Source: CAYVOX01 sp964453035 (GTDB lineage: Bacteria; Chloroflexota; Anaerolineae; Anaerolineales; Anaerolineaceae). From it: DNA of 11,532 nt. Each line of letters starts with the position of its first letter. Position 1 is the stretch's first letter. A program made the translations under genes and the position numbers. Under the pieces are notes generated by a model. That model made no database searches and was not told where the DNA came from. It saw only the letters and a list, made by a program, of their open reading frames with translations. Of the stretch, positions 1 to 6,641 are shown one piece after another. The stretch is taken from the NCBI GenBank assembly GCA_964453035.1, contig CAYVOX010000111.1, positions 1 to 11,532 on the forward strand, given 5' to 3'.

Positions 1-56
1 TTTGGTGGGGGTAAGCGGGTCGCGGCGAAAATAAGGTCACCCACGCCAATCTCCGG

Positions 57-62
57 TAAAAT
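57..62 (+). promoter_or_regulatory. possible -10 box before radical SAM gene
   Basis: The hexamer TAAAAT sits 9 bases before the GTG start at 72. No convincing -35 box is seen 16-18 bases upstream, and no Shine-Dalgarno sequence lies between this box and the start. If it is a real -10 box, transcription would begin almost at the start codon and the mRNA would be leaderless or nearly so. Confidence 0.3.
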
Positions 63-71
63 AAACATGCT

Positions 72-965
72 GTGTTTCGCCCCCACTGGATCACCCACCT
101 GCCCTACATCCTGCGCCACCATGTGCTTTCGCACGCACCGCGCCCCTTCCTGGCCAGCTACAAGCTCACCTATCGCTGCAACCTGCGCTGCCTGCAGTGT
201 CCCTTCTACACCCTGGAAAGCCCCGATCCCACCTTCGAACAGGTGCTCGCCACCCTGGATGCCCTGCAGCGCCGCGGCAGCCGCCTGGTGGTGTTCGAGG
301 GCGGCGAACCGCTGCTCTGGCAGGATGGCAACCACACCATCCACCACGTCATCGCCGAAGCCAAACGCCGGTTTTTCAGCGTCGGCATCACCACCAACGG
401 CACCCTGCCCCTGGATGTGAACCCTGACGTGCTGTGGGTCAGCCTCGACGGCCTGCAGCCCACTCACGACAGGTTACGCGGCGCGCCCGTCTTCGAGCGC
501 ATCATCCAGAACATCCGCCGCTCCAATCACCCCCGCCTGCACGCCCACATCACCATCAACAACCAGAACCACCGCGAGGTCATCCCCCTCATCCAGTTCC
601 TGCGCGGGCTGGTGCGCGGCGTCACCATCCAGTTCTACTACCCCTATAACCGCGCTGATGCCCTCTTTTTGGATTTTGACTCTCGCGAGCGCCTGCTGGA
701 TGAGCTCATCGCCCTCAAACGCCAGGGATACCCCATCCTGAACTCCGATTCCGCCCTGCGCGCCCTCAAGCGCAACACCTGGCGCTGCGTCGATAGCCTG
801 CTCGATTGCGCCGACCCCGACGGCAGCCTGCGCCAGGGTTGTTACCTGCGCGGGCGCAGCGATATTGACTGTCCCCGCTGCGGATTCAGTCCTCACACCG
901 AAATATCCCTGGCAGTCCGGGGCGACCTGCGCGCCATCCTCGCCGGGATCCGGATTTTTCTCTAA
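72..965 (+). CDS. radical SAM protein with C-terminal cysteine cluster (HpnH-like tail)
   Basis: A 297-residue radical SAM enzyme. The CX3CX2C motif that binds the [4Fe-4S] cluster and S-adenosylmethionine is at Cys36, Cys40 and Cys43, and the GGEP motif of the fold is at 77-80. A TTNGT strand (107-111) and WVSLDG (122-127) fit the partial TIM barrel. The tail carries five more cysteines (239, 246, 257, 267, 270). The order GCYL, then CPRCGFSP, resembles the tail of HpnH-type proteins (DUF3463) and could hold an auxiliary Fe-S cluster. That resemblance is from memory, not a search. The GTG start is the first start codon after an in-frame TAA at 57-59; there is no clear ribosome binding site. 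Substrate is unknown: no precursor peptide or hopanoid gene is visible, though upstream DNA is outside the window. The stop codon lies inside the left direct repeat of the inserted element. Confidence 0.85.
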   Translation: MFRPHWITHLPYILRHHVLSHAPRPFLASYKLTYRCNLRCLQCPFYTLESPDPTFEQVLATLDALQRRGSRLVVFEGGEPLLWQDGNHTIHHVIAEAKRRFFSVGITTNGTLPLDVNPDVLWVSLDGLQPTHDRLRGAPVFERIIQNIRRSNHPRLHAHITINNQNHREVIPLIQFLRGLVRGVTIQFYYPYNRADALFLDFDSRERLLDELIALKRQGYPILNSDSALRALKRNTWRCVDSLLDCADPDGSLRQGCYLRGRSDIDCPRCGFSPHTEISLAVRGDLRAILAGIRIFL

Positions 966-970
966 CTAAC
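963..970. repeat. left 8-bp direct repeat (candidate target-site duplication)
   Basis: TAACTAAC, identical to the copy at 1120-1127. Its first three bases are the stop codon of the radical SAM gene. It directly abuts the left end of the palindromic element. Confidence 0.6.
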
Positions 971-1119
971 GCGAGTTCGGGATAAGGGGATTCATGTCAC
1001 TCTGAGGGAGCGTAGCGACCGAAGAGTCTCATTTCAAGCCAATGTCGAGATGTTTCGCCGCCTAAAGGCGCCTCAACATGACACATTCAGTGATTTATTT
1101 CGTTATCCCGAATTGACGT
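971..1119. mobile_element. MITE-like 149-bp palindromic element
   Basis: A non-coding element fills the gap between two convergent genes. Its ends are inverted repeats with an exact 10-bp core, TTCGGGATAA at 976-985 and its complement at 1103-1112. Allowing mismatches and borrowing bases from the flanks, the match grows to 16 of 19 positions (967-985 against 1103-1121). It is flanked by exact 8-bp direct repeats. It contains no open frame of substance and no transposase, so if mobile it depends on an enzyme elsewhere. Boundaries are uncertain by a few bases because the terminal repeats and the flanking repeats share TAAC. It may also fold in RNA and act as a two-way transcription barrier. Confidence 0.6.
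995..1083. repeat. inner imperfect inverted repeat
   Basis: Nested in the element is a second inverted repeat. The left arm (995-1030) begins TGTCACTCTGAGG and ends GTCTC; the right arm (1047-1083) read in reverse begins TGTCATGTTGAGG and ends CATCTC. The arms share the TGTCA, TGAGG, CGAA and TCTC blocks. A small hairpin, CGCC-TAAA-GGCG, lies at 1059-1070. The CTGAG/AGCG/CGAAGAG wording recalls dispersed intergenic repeats I remember from Chloroflexota and other genomes, which I cannot check here. Confidence 0.5.
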
Positions 1120-1127
1120 TAACTAAC
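1120..1127. repeat. right 8-bp direct repeat (candidate target-site duplication)
   Basis: TAACTAAC, identical to 963-970. Bases 1123-1125 are the complement of the MFS gene's TAG stop codon. Confidence 0.6.
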
Positions 1128-2391
1128 TCATTTTTCGCAATTCAGGAATACGCCAGAACACCGCCAGCGAAAGCACGCCCGTCACCGCCGCTGCCAGCGC
1201 CACCGTGCCGGTCAGGCTCCACTGCTCCGCCAGCGTGCCCACCAGCAAACTGCCGAACGGAGAAAAACCGAAGAACGTCAGCGTGTACAGGCTCATCACC
1301 CGCCCGCGCATCTCGTCTGAGACGCGCAGTTGCAGCAGGCTGTTCATATTGTTCATCTGCAGCATAAAGCACGAGCCCAGCCCAAAGCCCAGCACCAGCG
1401 CCAGCGGGAAATTGGCGTTGAAAGAAAACGTCAGCAGCAGCGCGCTGTAGAGGATGTTGGCGTAGAACAGCAGCGGCCCGCGTTTAAGCCGGTCGTGAAA
1501 TTGCGCCACCAGGAACGCCCCGCTCACCGCTCCCATCCCGATCACCGCGCTGATGATGCCATACCCTGTGGCATCCACGTGGTACACCTGGTCCACATAT
1601 GCCGGCAGTTGCGAACTGTACGACAGGCCAAAAATGCCGAAGATGGTTGAAAGCAGCAGCAGCCCCACAATCTCGCGGTGGCTGACGGCATAGCGCACCC
1701 CATCCGCCAGCTGCCGCAGCGGCTGCTGGATGCGCGGCGGATGGGCAGGCGCCGAGAGTTGCATCAGCAGCAGCCCGGCAATCACCGCCAGGAAGCTCAA
1801 CCCGTTGATGAAAAAACACCATGCCGCCCCAAACGCCGCCAGGATCACGCCCCCCACCGCCGGGCCAATCACCCGCGCCCCGTTAAACATCATCGAGTTC
1901 ATTGCGATGGCGTTGGTCAAATCCCCGCGCCCCACCAGGTCCACCACAAAGGATTGCCGCGCGGGCGCGTCGAAGGCGTTGATGAGCCCTGAGATGGCTG
2001 CCAGCACGATGATGTGCCATACCTCCACCAGGCCGGTGAAGGTCAACCCCGCCAGCACAAACGCCATCAGCATTGCTGCCGTCTGCGTGATGACCAGCAG
2101 CTTACGCCGCGGCAGCGCATCCGCCAGCACGCCCCCAAACGGAGAAACCACCAGCACCGGGATGGCACTGGCAAACCCCACCAGCCCCAGCATGAACTCA
2201 GACTGGCTGATCTGGTACACCAGCCAGCCCTGCGCAATGCTCTGCATCCACGTTCCCGCCACTGAAATCAACTGCCCGCTGAAAAACAGGCGGTAGTTGC
2301 GGTGCTGCAGCGCGGTAAACGCCTTGGGTAGCTTCTTTTTGCGCGGAATCTGTGCTTCGGAGGGGGATGAGAGCGGGTGGTCAATTGGCAT
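1123..2391 (-). CDS. MFS transporter, probable drug/siderophore-type exporter
   Basis: A 422-residue major facilitator with about 12 membrane helices. It is built like the DHA3/EntS-type family: a short polar N-terminus, then ALQHRNYRLFFSGQLIS leading into helix 1, and the conserved WMQSIAQGWLVYQ stretch. The loop after helix 2 has GGVLADALPRRK, the MFS signature, and FDAPARQSFVVDLV follows helix 4. Such proteins export small molecules using the proton gradient; the substrate cannot be told from sequence. The frame stays open upstream to 2469, with another ATG at 2406, but a good -10 box (2405-2410) overlaps that ATG. The ATG at 2391 is therefore the better start, giving a leader of only about 5-6 bases and no Shine-Dalgarno. 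The gene ends inside the right direct repeat of the inserted element and diverges from the small membrane-protein gene. Confidence 0.88.
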   Translation of the reverse strand: MPIDHPLSSPSEAQIPRKKKLPKAFTALQHRNYRLFFSGQLISVAGTWMQSIAQGWLVYQISQSEFMLGLVGFASAIPVLVVSPFGGVLADALPRRKLLVITQTAAMLMAFVLAGLTFTGLVEVWHIIVLAAISGLINAFDAPARQSFVVDLVGRGDLTNAIAMNSMMFNGARVIGPAVGGVILAAFGAAWCFFINGLSFLAVIAGLLLMQLSAPAHPPRIQQPLRQLADGVRYAVSHREIVGLLLLSTIFGIFGLSYSSQLPAYVDQVYHVDATGYGIISAVIGMGAVSGAFLVAQFHDRLKRGPLLFYANILYSALLLTFSFNANFPLALVLGFGLGSCFMLQMNNMNSLLQLRVSDEMRGRVMSLYTLTFFGFSPFGSLLVGTLAEQWSLTGTVALAAAVTGVLSLAVFWRIPELRKMS

Positions 2392-2404
2392 GGGAGATAC
2401 ACTC

Positions 2405-2433
2405 ATTATACTCTTGCCCTGCCGTCCTGTCGC
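2405..2433 (-). promoter_or_regulatory. sigma70-type promoter for MFS gene
   Basis: On the minus strand, GCGACA (2428-2433) and a perfect TATAAT (2405-2410) are 17 bases apart. Transcription should begin near 2396-2398, which decides the MFS start at 2391 rather than 2406 or upstream. Confidence 0.6.
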
Positions 2434-2472
2434 TTTTTGCCAGCCCCGCCGCCGATTACCCTTCCCCACCCC

Positions 2473-2500
2473 TTGATTGCGCCCTGCGGCGGGCTATAAT
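2473..2500 (+). promoter_or_regulatory. sigma70-type promoter for small membrane-protein gene
   Basis: TTGATT (2473-2478) and a perfect TATAAT (2495-2500) are 16 bases apart. Expected transcription start is near 2507, giving a leader of about 30 bases that contains an AAGGAG ribosome binding site at 2524-2529. Confidence 0.65.
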
Positions 2501-2537
2501 GAGGGTGTCTCTCCGCCTGGTTCAAGGAGTGCTTGCA

Positions 2538-3008
2538 ATGGCATCCACCTCATTTGATTTTCTCGACCGCGGCATGGCCTTCATTACCATCCTGGTCAAC
2601 CTGCTGGTGGCTGGCGTTTTCATCGCGCGGGCTATGCGCCATCCGCGTCTTGAAAAAGCCCTGGGCCTGGTGATGATTATCCTCGCGCTGCCCGTAGCCG
2701 CAACTGCCCTGGCCAACCTGCTGGCTGCACGCCCCTGGTGGCTGGTGCTTCTACCGCTGCCGCTGGTGGCATTTTGCATTGTTGAACTCAGCGTTGATTA
2801 CCTGCGCCCGTCCAACTTTCGCCAGACGCGCCGCATCGTGCCGTACCTGCTGCTCTTTTACGTTGCGATGATTGCCCTGCTGGGATACGTGTTCGCAGTC
2901 GGGCGCACGCTGGGTACCCCCATCGTGTTCACCGCGCTTGCAACGTATTTCATCAGCCTGTTGGCCACCTGGTATTCCTACAAAAAGGTCGGTCATGGCG
3001 GCAGGTAG
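2538..3008 (+). CDS. small integral membrane protein of unknown function
   Basis: A 156-residue, strongly hydrophobic protein I do not recognise. I see about five likely membrane segments: residues 12-32, 40-62, 66-84, 100-121 and 125-145. Short basic stretches separate them: RAMRHPRLEK after the first, RPSNFRQTRR before the fourth, and SYKK near the end. No catalytic motif, cysteine pair or metal-binding pattern stands out. The ATG at 2538 is chosen because AAGGAG lies 8 bases upstream and the promoter at 2473-2500 fits. The frame is open further upstream to 2352, but that extension would begin inside the MFS gene and before the promoter. It is transcribed away from the exporter and ends only 6 bases from the stop of the convergent sugar-kinase gene. 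Confidence 0.75.
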   Translation: MASTSFDFLDRGMAFITILVNLLVAGVFIARAMRHPRLEKALGLVMIILALPVAATALANLLAARPWWLVLLPLPLVAFCIVELSVDYLRPSNFRQTRRIVPYLLLFYVAMIALLGYVFAVGRTLGTPIVFTALATYFISLLATWYSYKKVGHGGR

Positions 3009-3014
3009 CCCCTC

Positions 3015-3971
3015 TCACCCCGCGGAGGTTACTTCAACCACCTCTGCCTGCCCATACAGCGCCTCCACCTGCTCGCACCGCAGAATTGCCGCCCCCACCT
3101 GCAGTGTGTTTGCCGCCGAGGCTGCCAGCCCCATGCGCAGCATCTCCACAAACGAGCCGCCCTCCAACAGCACCGCCGCCATCCCCGCCAGGAAGGCATC
3201 CCCCGAGCCGATGGCGCTCAGCGCGGGCACGCGCGGAGCCTGCGCGGTGAATAACCTGTCCCCATCCGCCGCCACCATGCCGCGCTCCCCCAGCGTCACC
3301 ACCACCTGGCTGCCGATTTGCCCGGCCATATGCCTTGCAGCTGCCGCAATCGCATCCATGCCGCTCAGTTCTTCCCCCAGCAGCTCATTGAACTCCTGCA
3401 GATTGGGTTTCACCAGCGTCGGGCGCGCCCCAACCGCCCGGCGCAGTGATTCCCCGTAAGTATCCAGCAGCACCGGCTTGCCCGCCTGGCGCGCCGCTTC
3501 GATCAGCCGCGCGTAGAAATCCGTCTCCACCCCCGGCGGTAGCCGCCCGGAGAGCGTCACCACCTCAAATTCCGGCAGCAGCCGCAGATACGCCCGGTAG
3601 AGCGCTTCCACCTCGCCGGGCTGGATGGCAGGGTTGGTCTCGTTAATCTCCGTCAGGGTGTGGTTGGCGCGGTCCAAAATGGCCATGCACACCCGCGACT
3701 CGGCGGAGATGGGAATAAAAACCGTCTTCACGCCGAGCGTTTCCATCCCCTCGCGGATGAATGCCCCGTTGTGCCCGCCGGCCCAGCCCAGCACGGTCGG
3801 CTGCGCCCCCAGAGTCTGCAGCACCCGCGCCACGTTGCAGCCCTTGCCGCTGGCCAGGGTCAGCACATCCTTCGGGCGGTAACGCCTGCCCGCACTGAAG
3901 CCGTCAATCAGGATGGTTTTATCCACCGCCAGGTCCGGCCCAACGCACAGCACCTTCTTAGCCTGCGCCAT
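3015..3971 (-). CDS. PfkB-family sugar kinase (1-phosphofructokinase/LacC type)
   Basis: A 318-residue ribokinase-like (PfkB) kinase, close to the usual length of FruK/LacC hexose kinases, which phosphorylate fructose-1-phosphate, tagatose-6-phosphate or similar sugars with ATP. The N-terminal signature is SGKGCNVARVLQTLG (41-55), with Ser where most members have Gly. SGRLPPG is at 141-147, and VKPN at 187-190 is typical of the FruK branch. The C-terminal signature is AIGSGDAFLAG (253-263), with Asp258 as the catalytic base. Start: ATG 6 bases after the stop of the DinB-like gene, with only a distant GGGGG upstream, so translational coupling is likely. The two genes should form one transcript from the promoter near 4500. 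The exact sugar is not clear: no PTS gene is nearby, and the divergent neighbour is a beta-glycosidase. Confidence 0.85.
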   Translation of the reverse strand: MAQAKKVLCVGPDLAVDKTILIDGFSAGRRYRPKDVLTLASGKGCNVARVLQTLGAQPTVLGWAGGHNGAFIREGMETLGVKTVFIPISAESRVCMAILDRANHTLTEINETNPAIQPGEVEALYRAYLRLLPEFEVVTLSGRLPPGVETDFYARLIEAARQAGKPVLLDTYGESLRRAVGARPTLVKPNLQEFNELLGEELSGMDAIAAAARHMAGQIGSQVVVTLGERGMVAADGDRLFTAQAPRVPALSAIGSGDAFLAGMAAVLLEGGSFVEMLRMGLAASAANTLQVGAAILRCEQVEALYGQAEVVEVTSAG

Positions 3972-3977
3972 GCTGCT

Positions 3978-4475
3978 TCACACCCCCTTTGCCAGCCGGA
4001 TGCGCCGGATATCAGCGCTATGCCCCGCCACGTGGCGCGTTTGCATCTCCAGGATCTCGCGCACGCTCAGCGCCTGGCTGCCGCGCGATGGCCAGTTGAC
4101 GGTCATCTGCCGCTCCAGCGCCGCGGGAACCAGGCGCAGCAGGCCAGCGGCGCGCTGCCGGTTGGCGGCAAAGAACGCCAATGCCGGTTCAATCGGGCGC
4201 GCGGCGTACTGCCAGGCCTGCGCCCATGCCTCCTGCGGCTTGCGCCAGTACCACGCCAGGTCAAAAGCCTCCGCGCCGCCCAGCGCTGCCAGCAACCCCA
4301 CCTGCCACAGATCGTCCCCATCCACCAGGTGGTGCACCGTCTCGCGGATGGACCAGCCGCCCTCATCCGGCGCCAGGTCAAAATCGGCTTCCGCCAGCCC
4401 GCTCAGCGCCGCGCGTAATTGTTCCGGCCCGGCGCAATATGCTTCCAGCACAGCCTGCAAATCATTTGCCTGCAT
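3978..4475 (-). CDS. DinB-like four-helix protein
   Basis: A 165-residue DinB/YfiT-type protein. The family folds as a four-helix bundle with a metal site made of three histidines. Here the candidates are His48 or His49 in ETVHHLVDGDDLW and the pair in RHVAGHSADIRR (His148, His152), spaced as expected. GGWSIRETVHHLVD is the most recognisable family stretch. Some relatives are thiol-dependent transferases or isomerases, but most are uncharacterised, so no reaction is assigned. Start: ATG at 4475 with AAGGAG at 4482-4487, 6 bases away, and a perfect TATAAT at 4500-4505. The frame is open upstream to 4943, but that extension would run antisense through the GH3 gene and is not credible. First gene of a two-gene unit with the sugar kinase, whose start is 6 bases downstream. 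Confidence 0.8.
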   Translation of the reverse strand: MQANDLQAVLEAYCAGPEQLRAALSGLAEADFDLAPDEGGWSIRETVHHLVDGDDLWQVGLLAALGGAEAFDLAWYWRKPQEAWAQAWQYAARPIEPALAFFAANRQRAAGLLRLVPAALERQMTVNWPSRGSQALSVREILEMQTRHVAGHSADIRRIRLAKGV

Positions 4476-4499
4476 GCCTCGCTCCTTGAACTCCACCTG

Positions 4500-4505
4500 A
4501 TTATA
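4500..4505 (-). promoter_or_regulatory. -10 box for the DinB-sugar kinase unit
   Basis: A perfect TATAAT on the minus strand, 24 bases before the DinB-like ATG, with AAGGAG in between. A -35 box is poor: the nearest TTG-containing hexamer, TTGCGG, is only 14 bases away. Confidence 0.5.
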
Positions 4506-4581
4506 GCCACAAATTCGGCCCGCAACTCTCCAATCGGGTGTATCCTTAATCAAAATACCCCTCACACCCGGAGAATGACGC

Positions 4582-6606
4582 ATGTCCCTCGACCCTTCCC
4601 TCGAGCAACTGGTGGATAGCCTGCTCAACAAGCTCTCCCTCAAGGAAAAAGTCTCCCTGCTTTCCGGCGCGGATAGCTGGCGCACCGCCGCCGTGGAGCG
4701 CCTGGGCATCCCCGCTATCACCATGACAGACGGCCCCCACGGGGTGCGCTCCACCAACATGGAAGGCCGCCCCGACCAGCCCGCCACCGCCATGCCCACC
4801 GGCATCGCCCTCGCTTCCACCTGGAATCCCGCTCTGATTGAGCGCGTCGGCGCGGCGCTCGGCGCTGAAACGCGTGCCCTGGGCTGCGATGTGCTGCTCG
4901 GACCGTGCGTCAACATCGTCCGCACCCCCCTGGCAGGCCGCAACTTCGAAACCTACTCCGAAGATCCCTTCCTGGCCGGTGAGATTGCCGCGGCCTGGGT
5001 GCGGGGCGTGCAGAGCCAGCGGGTCGGCGCCTCGCTCAAGCATTTTGCCTGCAACAACCAGGAATTTGAGCGCATGCGCGGCGATTCAATTGTTGACGAG
5101 CGCGCCCTGCGCGAAATTTACCTGCCCGCCTTCGAAAAAGTGGTCAAGACCACCCAGCCCTGGACGGTGATGTGCTCCTACAACCGCCTCAACGGCGCTT
5201 ATGCCAGCCAGAACCGCCGCCTGCTCACCGAGATCCTGCGCGACGAGTGGGGTTTTGAAGGCGCGGTCATCTCAGACTGGGGCGCCGTCCACAGCACCTT
5301 TGAGTCCATCAACGCCGGGCTCGACCTGGAAATGCCCGGCCCCGCCCGCTGGTTCGGCTCGCTGCTGGTTGAAGCCGTCAAAAACTGGACGGTGGATGAA
5401 GCCACGGTCAACCGAGCGGCGCGCCGCGTGCTGCGCCTGGTGGCGCAGGTGGGCAAGCTGGAAAAGGACGCTCCCCTCCCCGCGGGCGCCCTGGATACCC
5501 CCGACCACCGCGCCCTGGCCCGCGAGGTTGCCGAGGAAGCGGTCATCCTGCTCAAAAATGAGGGCGGCCTGCTGCCCCTGGATGAAAGCAAGCTGGCCCG
5601 CCTGGCGGTGATTGGCCCCAACGCTGCCGAGGCGGTCATCAGCGGCGGGGGCAGCTCCATGGTGGACCCTGTTTACAGCGTTTCCACCCTGCAGGCCCTC
5701 CGGCAGCGCCTGGGTGAGCGGGTAATAATCCTGCACGAACCCGGCTGTTCCAACCAGAGCGAGGAAGACTCCGACGAAGCCGCCATTTCCCGCGCGGTGG
5801 AGGCTGCCCGCCAGGCGGATGCCGTCATCCTGTGTATCGGCATGCCGCTGCTCTTCGAAAGCGAAGGTGGCGATCGTCCCCACATGCGCCTGCCGGGCCG
5901 CCAGGATGAGCTGGCGCAGCGCGTGGCGCAGGCCAACCCGCGCACGGTGGTGGTGCTCACCGCTGGCGCGCCGGTCAGCATGCCGTGGCTGCCCGCTGTC
6001 CCCGCTCTGCTGCACGGCCTGTACACCGGCCAGGAGGCAGGCAGCGCCGCGGCTGCCGTTCTGCTGGGCGACGTTAACCCCTCCGGCAGGCTCACCGAGA
6101 CCCTCCCCGCCCGCCTGGAGGATAATCCCTCCTACCTCAATTACCCCGGTGGGCGACAGGTGCATTACGGCGAAGGCATCTTTGTCGGCTACCGCTACTA
6201 CGATAAGCGCGAAGTGGCTCCGCTCTTCCCCTTCGGGCACGGCCTTTCATACACCACCTTCAGCTACAGCAACCTGCAGGCGCAACCCTCCGGTAAAAAT
6301 GCCCCCGTTACCGTCACTTTCAATCTCACCAACAATGGACCGCGCGCCGGCAGGGAGGTGGTGCAGCTCTACGTGCGCGATGTGCAATCCAGCCTGGCCC
6401 GCCCCGTCAAGGAGCTGAAAGCCTTCCAGAAGGTGGCCCTGCTCCCCGGCGAAACCCGCGCCCTGCGCTTTGAACTGGATGAACGCGCCTTCGCCTTCTA
6501 CCACCCCGACCGCCGCGCCTGGGTGGTGGAACCCGGCGCGTTTGAGGTGCTGGTGGGCAGCTCTTCGCGCGATATTCGCCTCTCAGCCACCTTCCAGCTC
6601 GGTTGA
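4582..6606 (+). CDS. glycoside hydrolase family 3 beta-glycosidase
   Basis: A 674-residue GH3 enzyme, complete, with the three usual domains: N-terminal barrel (about 15-300), alpha/beta sandwich (about 315-550) and a fibronectin III-like domain (about 575-665). The retaining nucleophile is Asp232 in GAVISDWGAV. Substrate-binding motifs include TDGPHGVR (49-56), NFETYSEDP (121-129) and KHFACNNQE (153-161). The acid/base is probably Glu428 in ESEGGDRP, followed by LPGRQDEL as in characterised beta-glucosidases. There is no signal peptide, so it likely acts in the cytoplasm on imported oligosaccharides. GH3 enzymes of this build include beta-glucosidases, beta-xylosidases and others; the precise sugar cannot be fixed. 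Start: ATG with GGAG at 4570-4573. It diverges from the DinB-kinase unit, and the next gene starts 35 bases after its stop, so the two may be co-transcribed. Confidence 0.92.
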   Translation: MSLDPSLEQLVDSLLNKLSLKEKVSLLSGADSWRTAAVERLGIPAITMTDGPHGVRSTNMEGRPDQPATAMPTGIALASTWNPALIERVGAALGAETRALGCDVLLGPCVNIVRTPLAGRNFETYSEDPFLAGEIAAAWVRGVQSQRVGASLKHFACNNQEFERMRGDSIVDERALREIYLPAFEKVVKTTQPWTVMCSYNRLNGAYASQNRRLLTEILRDEWGFEGAVISDWGAVHSTFESINAGLDLEMPGPARWFGSLLVEAVKNWTVDEATVNRAARRVLRLVAQVGKLEKDAPLPAGALDTPDHRALAREVAEEAVILLKNEGGLLPLDESKLARLAVIGPNAAEAVISGGGSSMVDPVYSVSTLQALRQRLGERVIILHEPGCSNQSEEDSDEAAISRAVEAARQADAVILCIGMPLLFESEGGDRPHMRLPGRQDELAQRVAQANPRTVVVLTAGAPVSMPWLPAVPALLHGLYTGQEAGSAAAAVLLGDVNPSGRLTETLPARLEDNPSYLNYPGGRQVHYGEGIFVGYRYYDKREVAPLFPFGHGLSYTTFSYSNLQAQPSGKNAPVTVTFNLTNNGPRAGREVVQLYVRDVQSSLARPVKELKAFQKVALLPGETRALRFELDERAFAFYHPDRRAWVVEPGAFEVLVGSSSRDIRLSATFQLG

Positions 6607-6641
6607 GGGGATATGCGGCAAAACAAAACAGGAGGGTAACC

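Noticed and set aside
1..71. Possible end of another gene at the left edge
   Set aside because: Frames are open on both strands over 60-70 bases, but the stretch is too short to show any motif; nothing can be supported.
2352..2537. Upstream extension of the small membrane-protein frame
   Set aside because: It begins inside the MFS gene and precedes the promoter; the 2538 start has promoter and ribosome binding site in order.
4026..4037. Palindrome CGCCACGTGGCG in the DinB-like gene, with the parS core CACGTG (another core at 1576-1581)
   Set aside because: Only the central six bases agree with parS; the outer half-site bases differ, and both are inside coding sequence.
4536..4569. GGGTGT and ACACCC arms flanking the GH3 upstream region, considered as an operator
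   Set aside because: Six-base arms 22 bases apart are expected by chance in this composition; no regulator gene is present to support it.
4476..4943. Upstream extension of the DinB-like frame into the GH3 gene
   Set aside because: It would lie antisense within GH3 coding sequence and start before the TATAAT at 4500-4505; the ATG at 4475 has a good AAGGAG.
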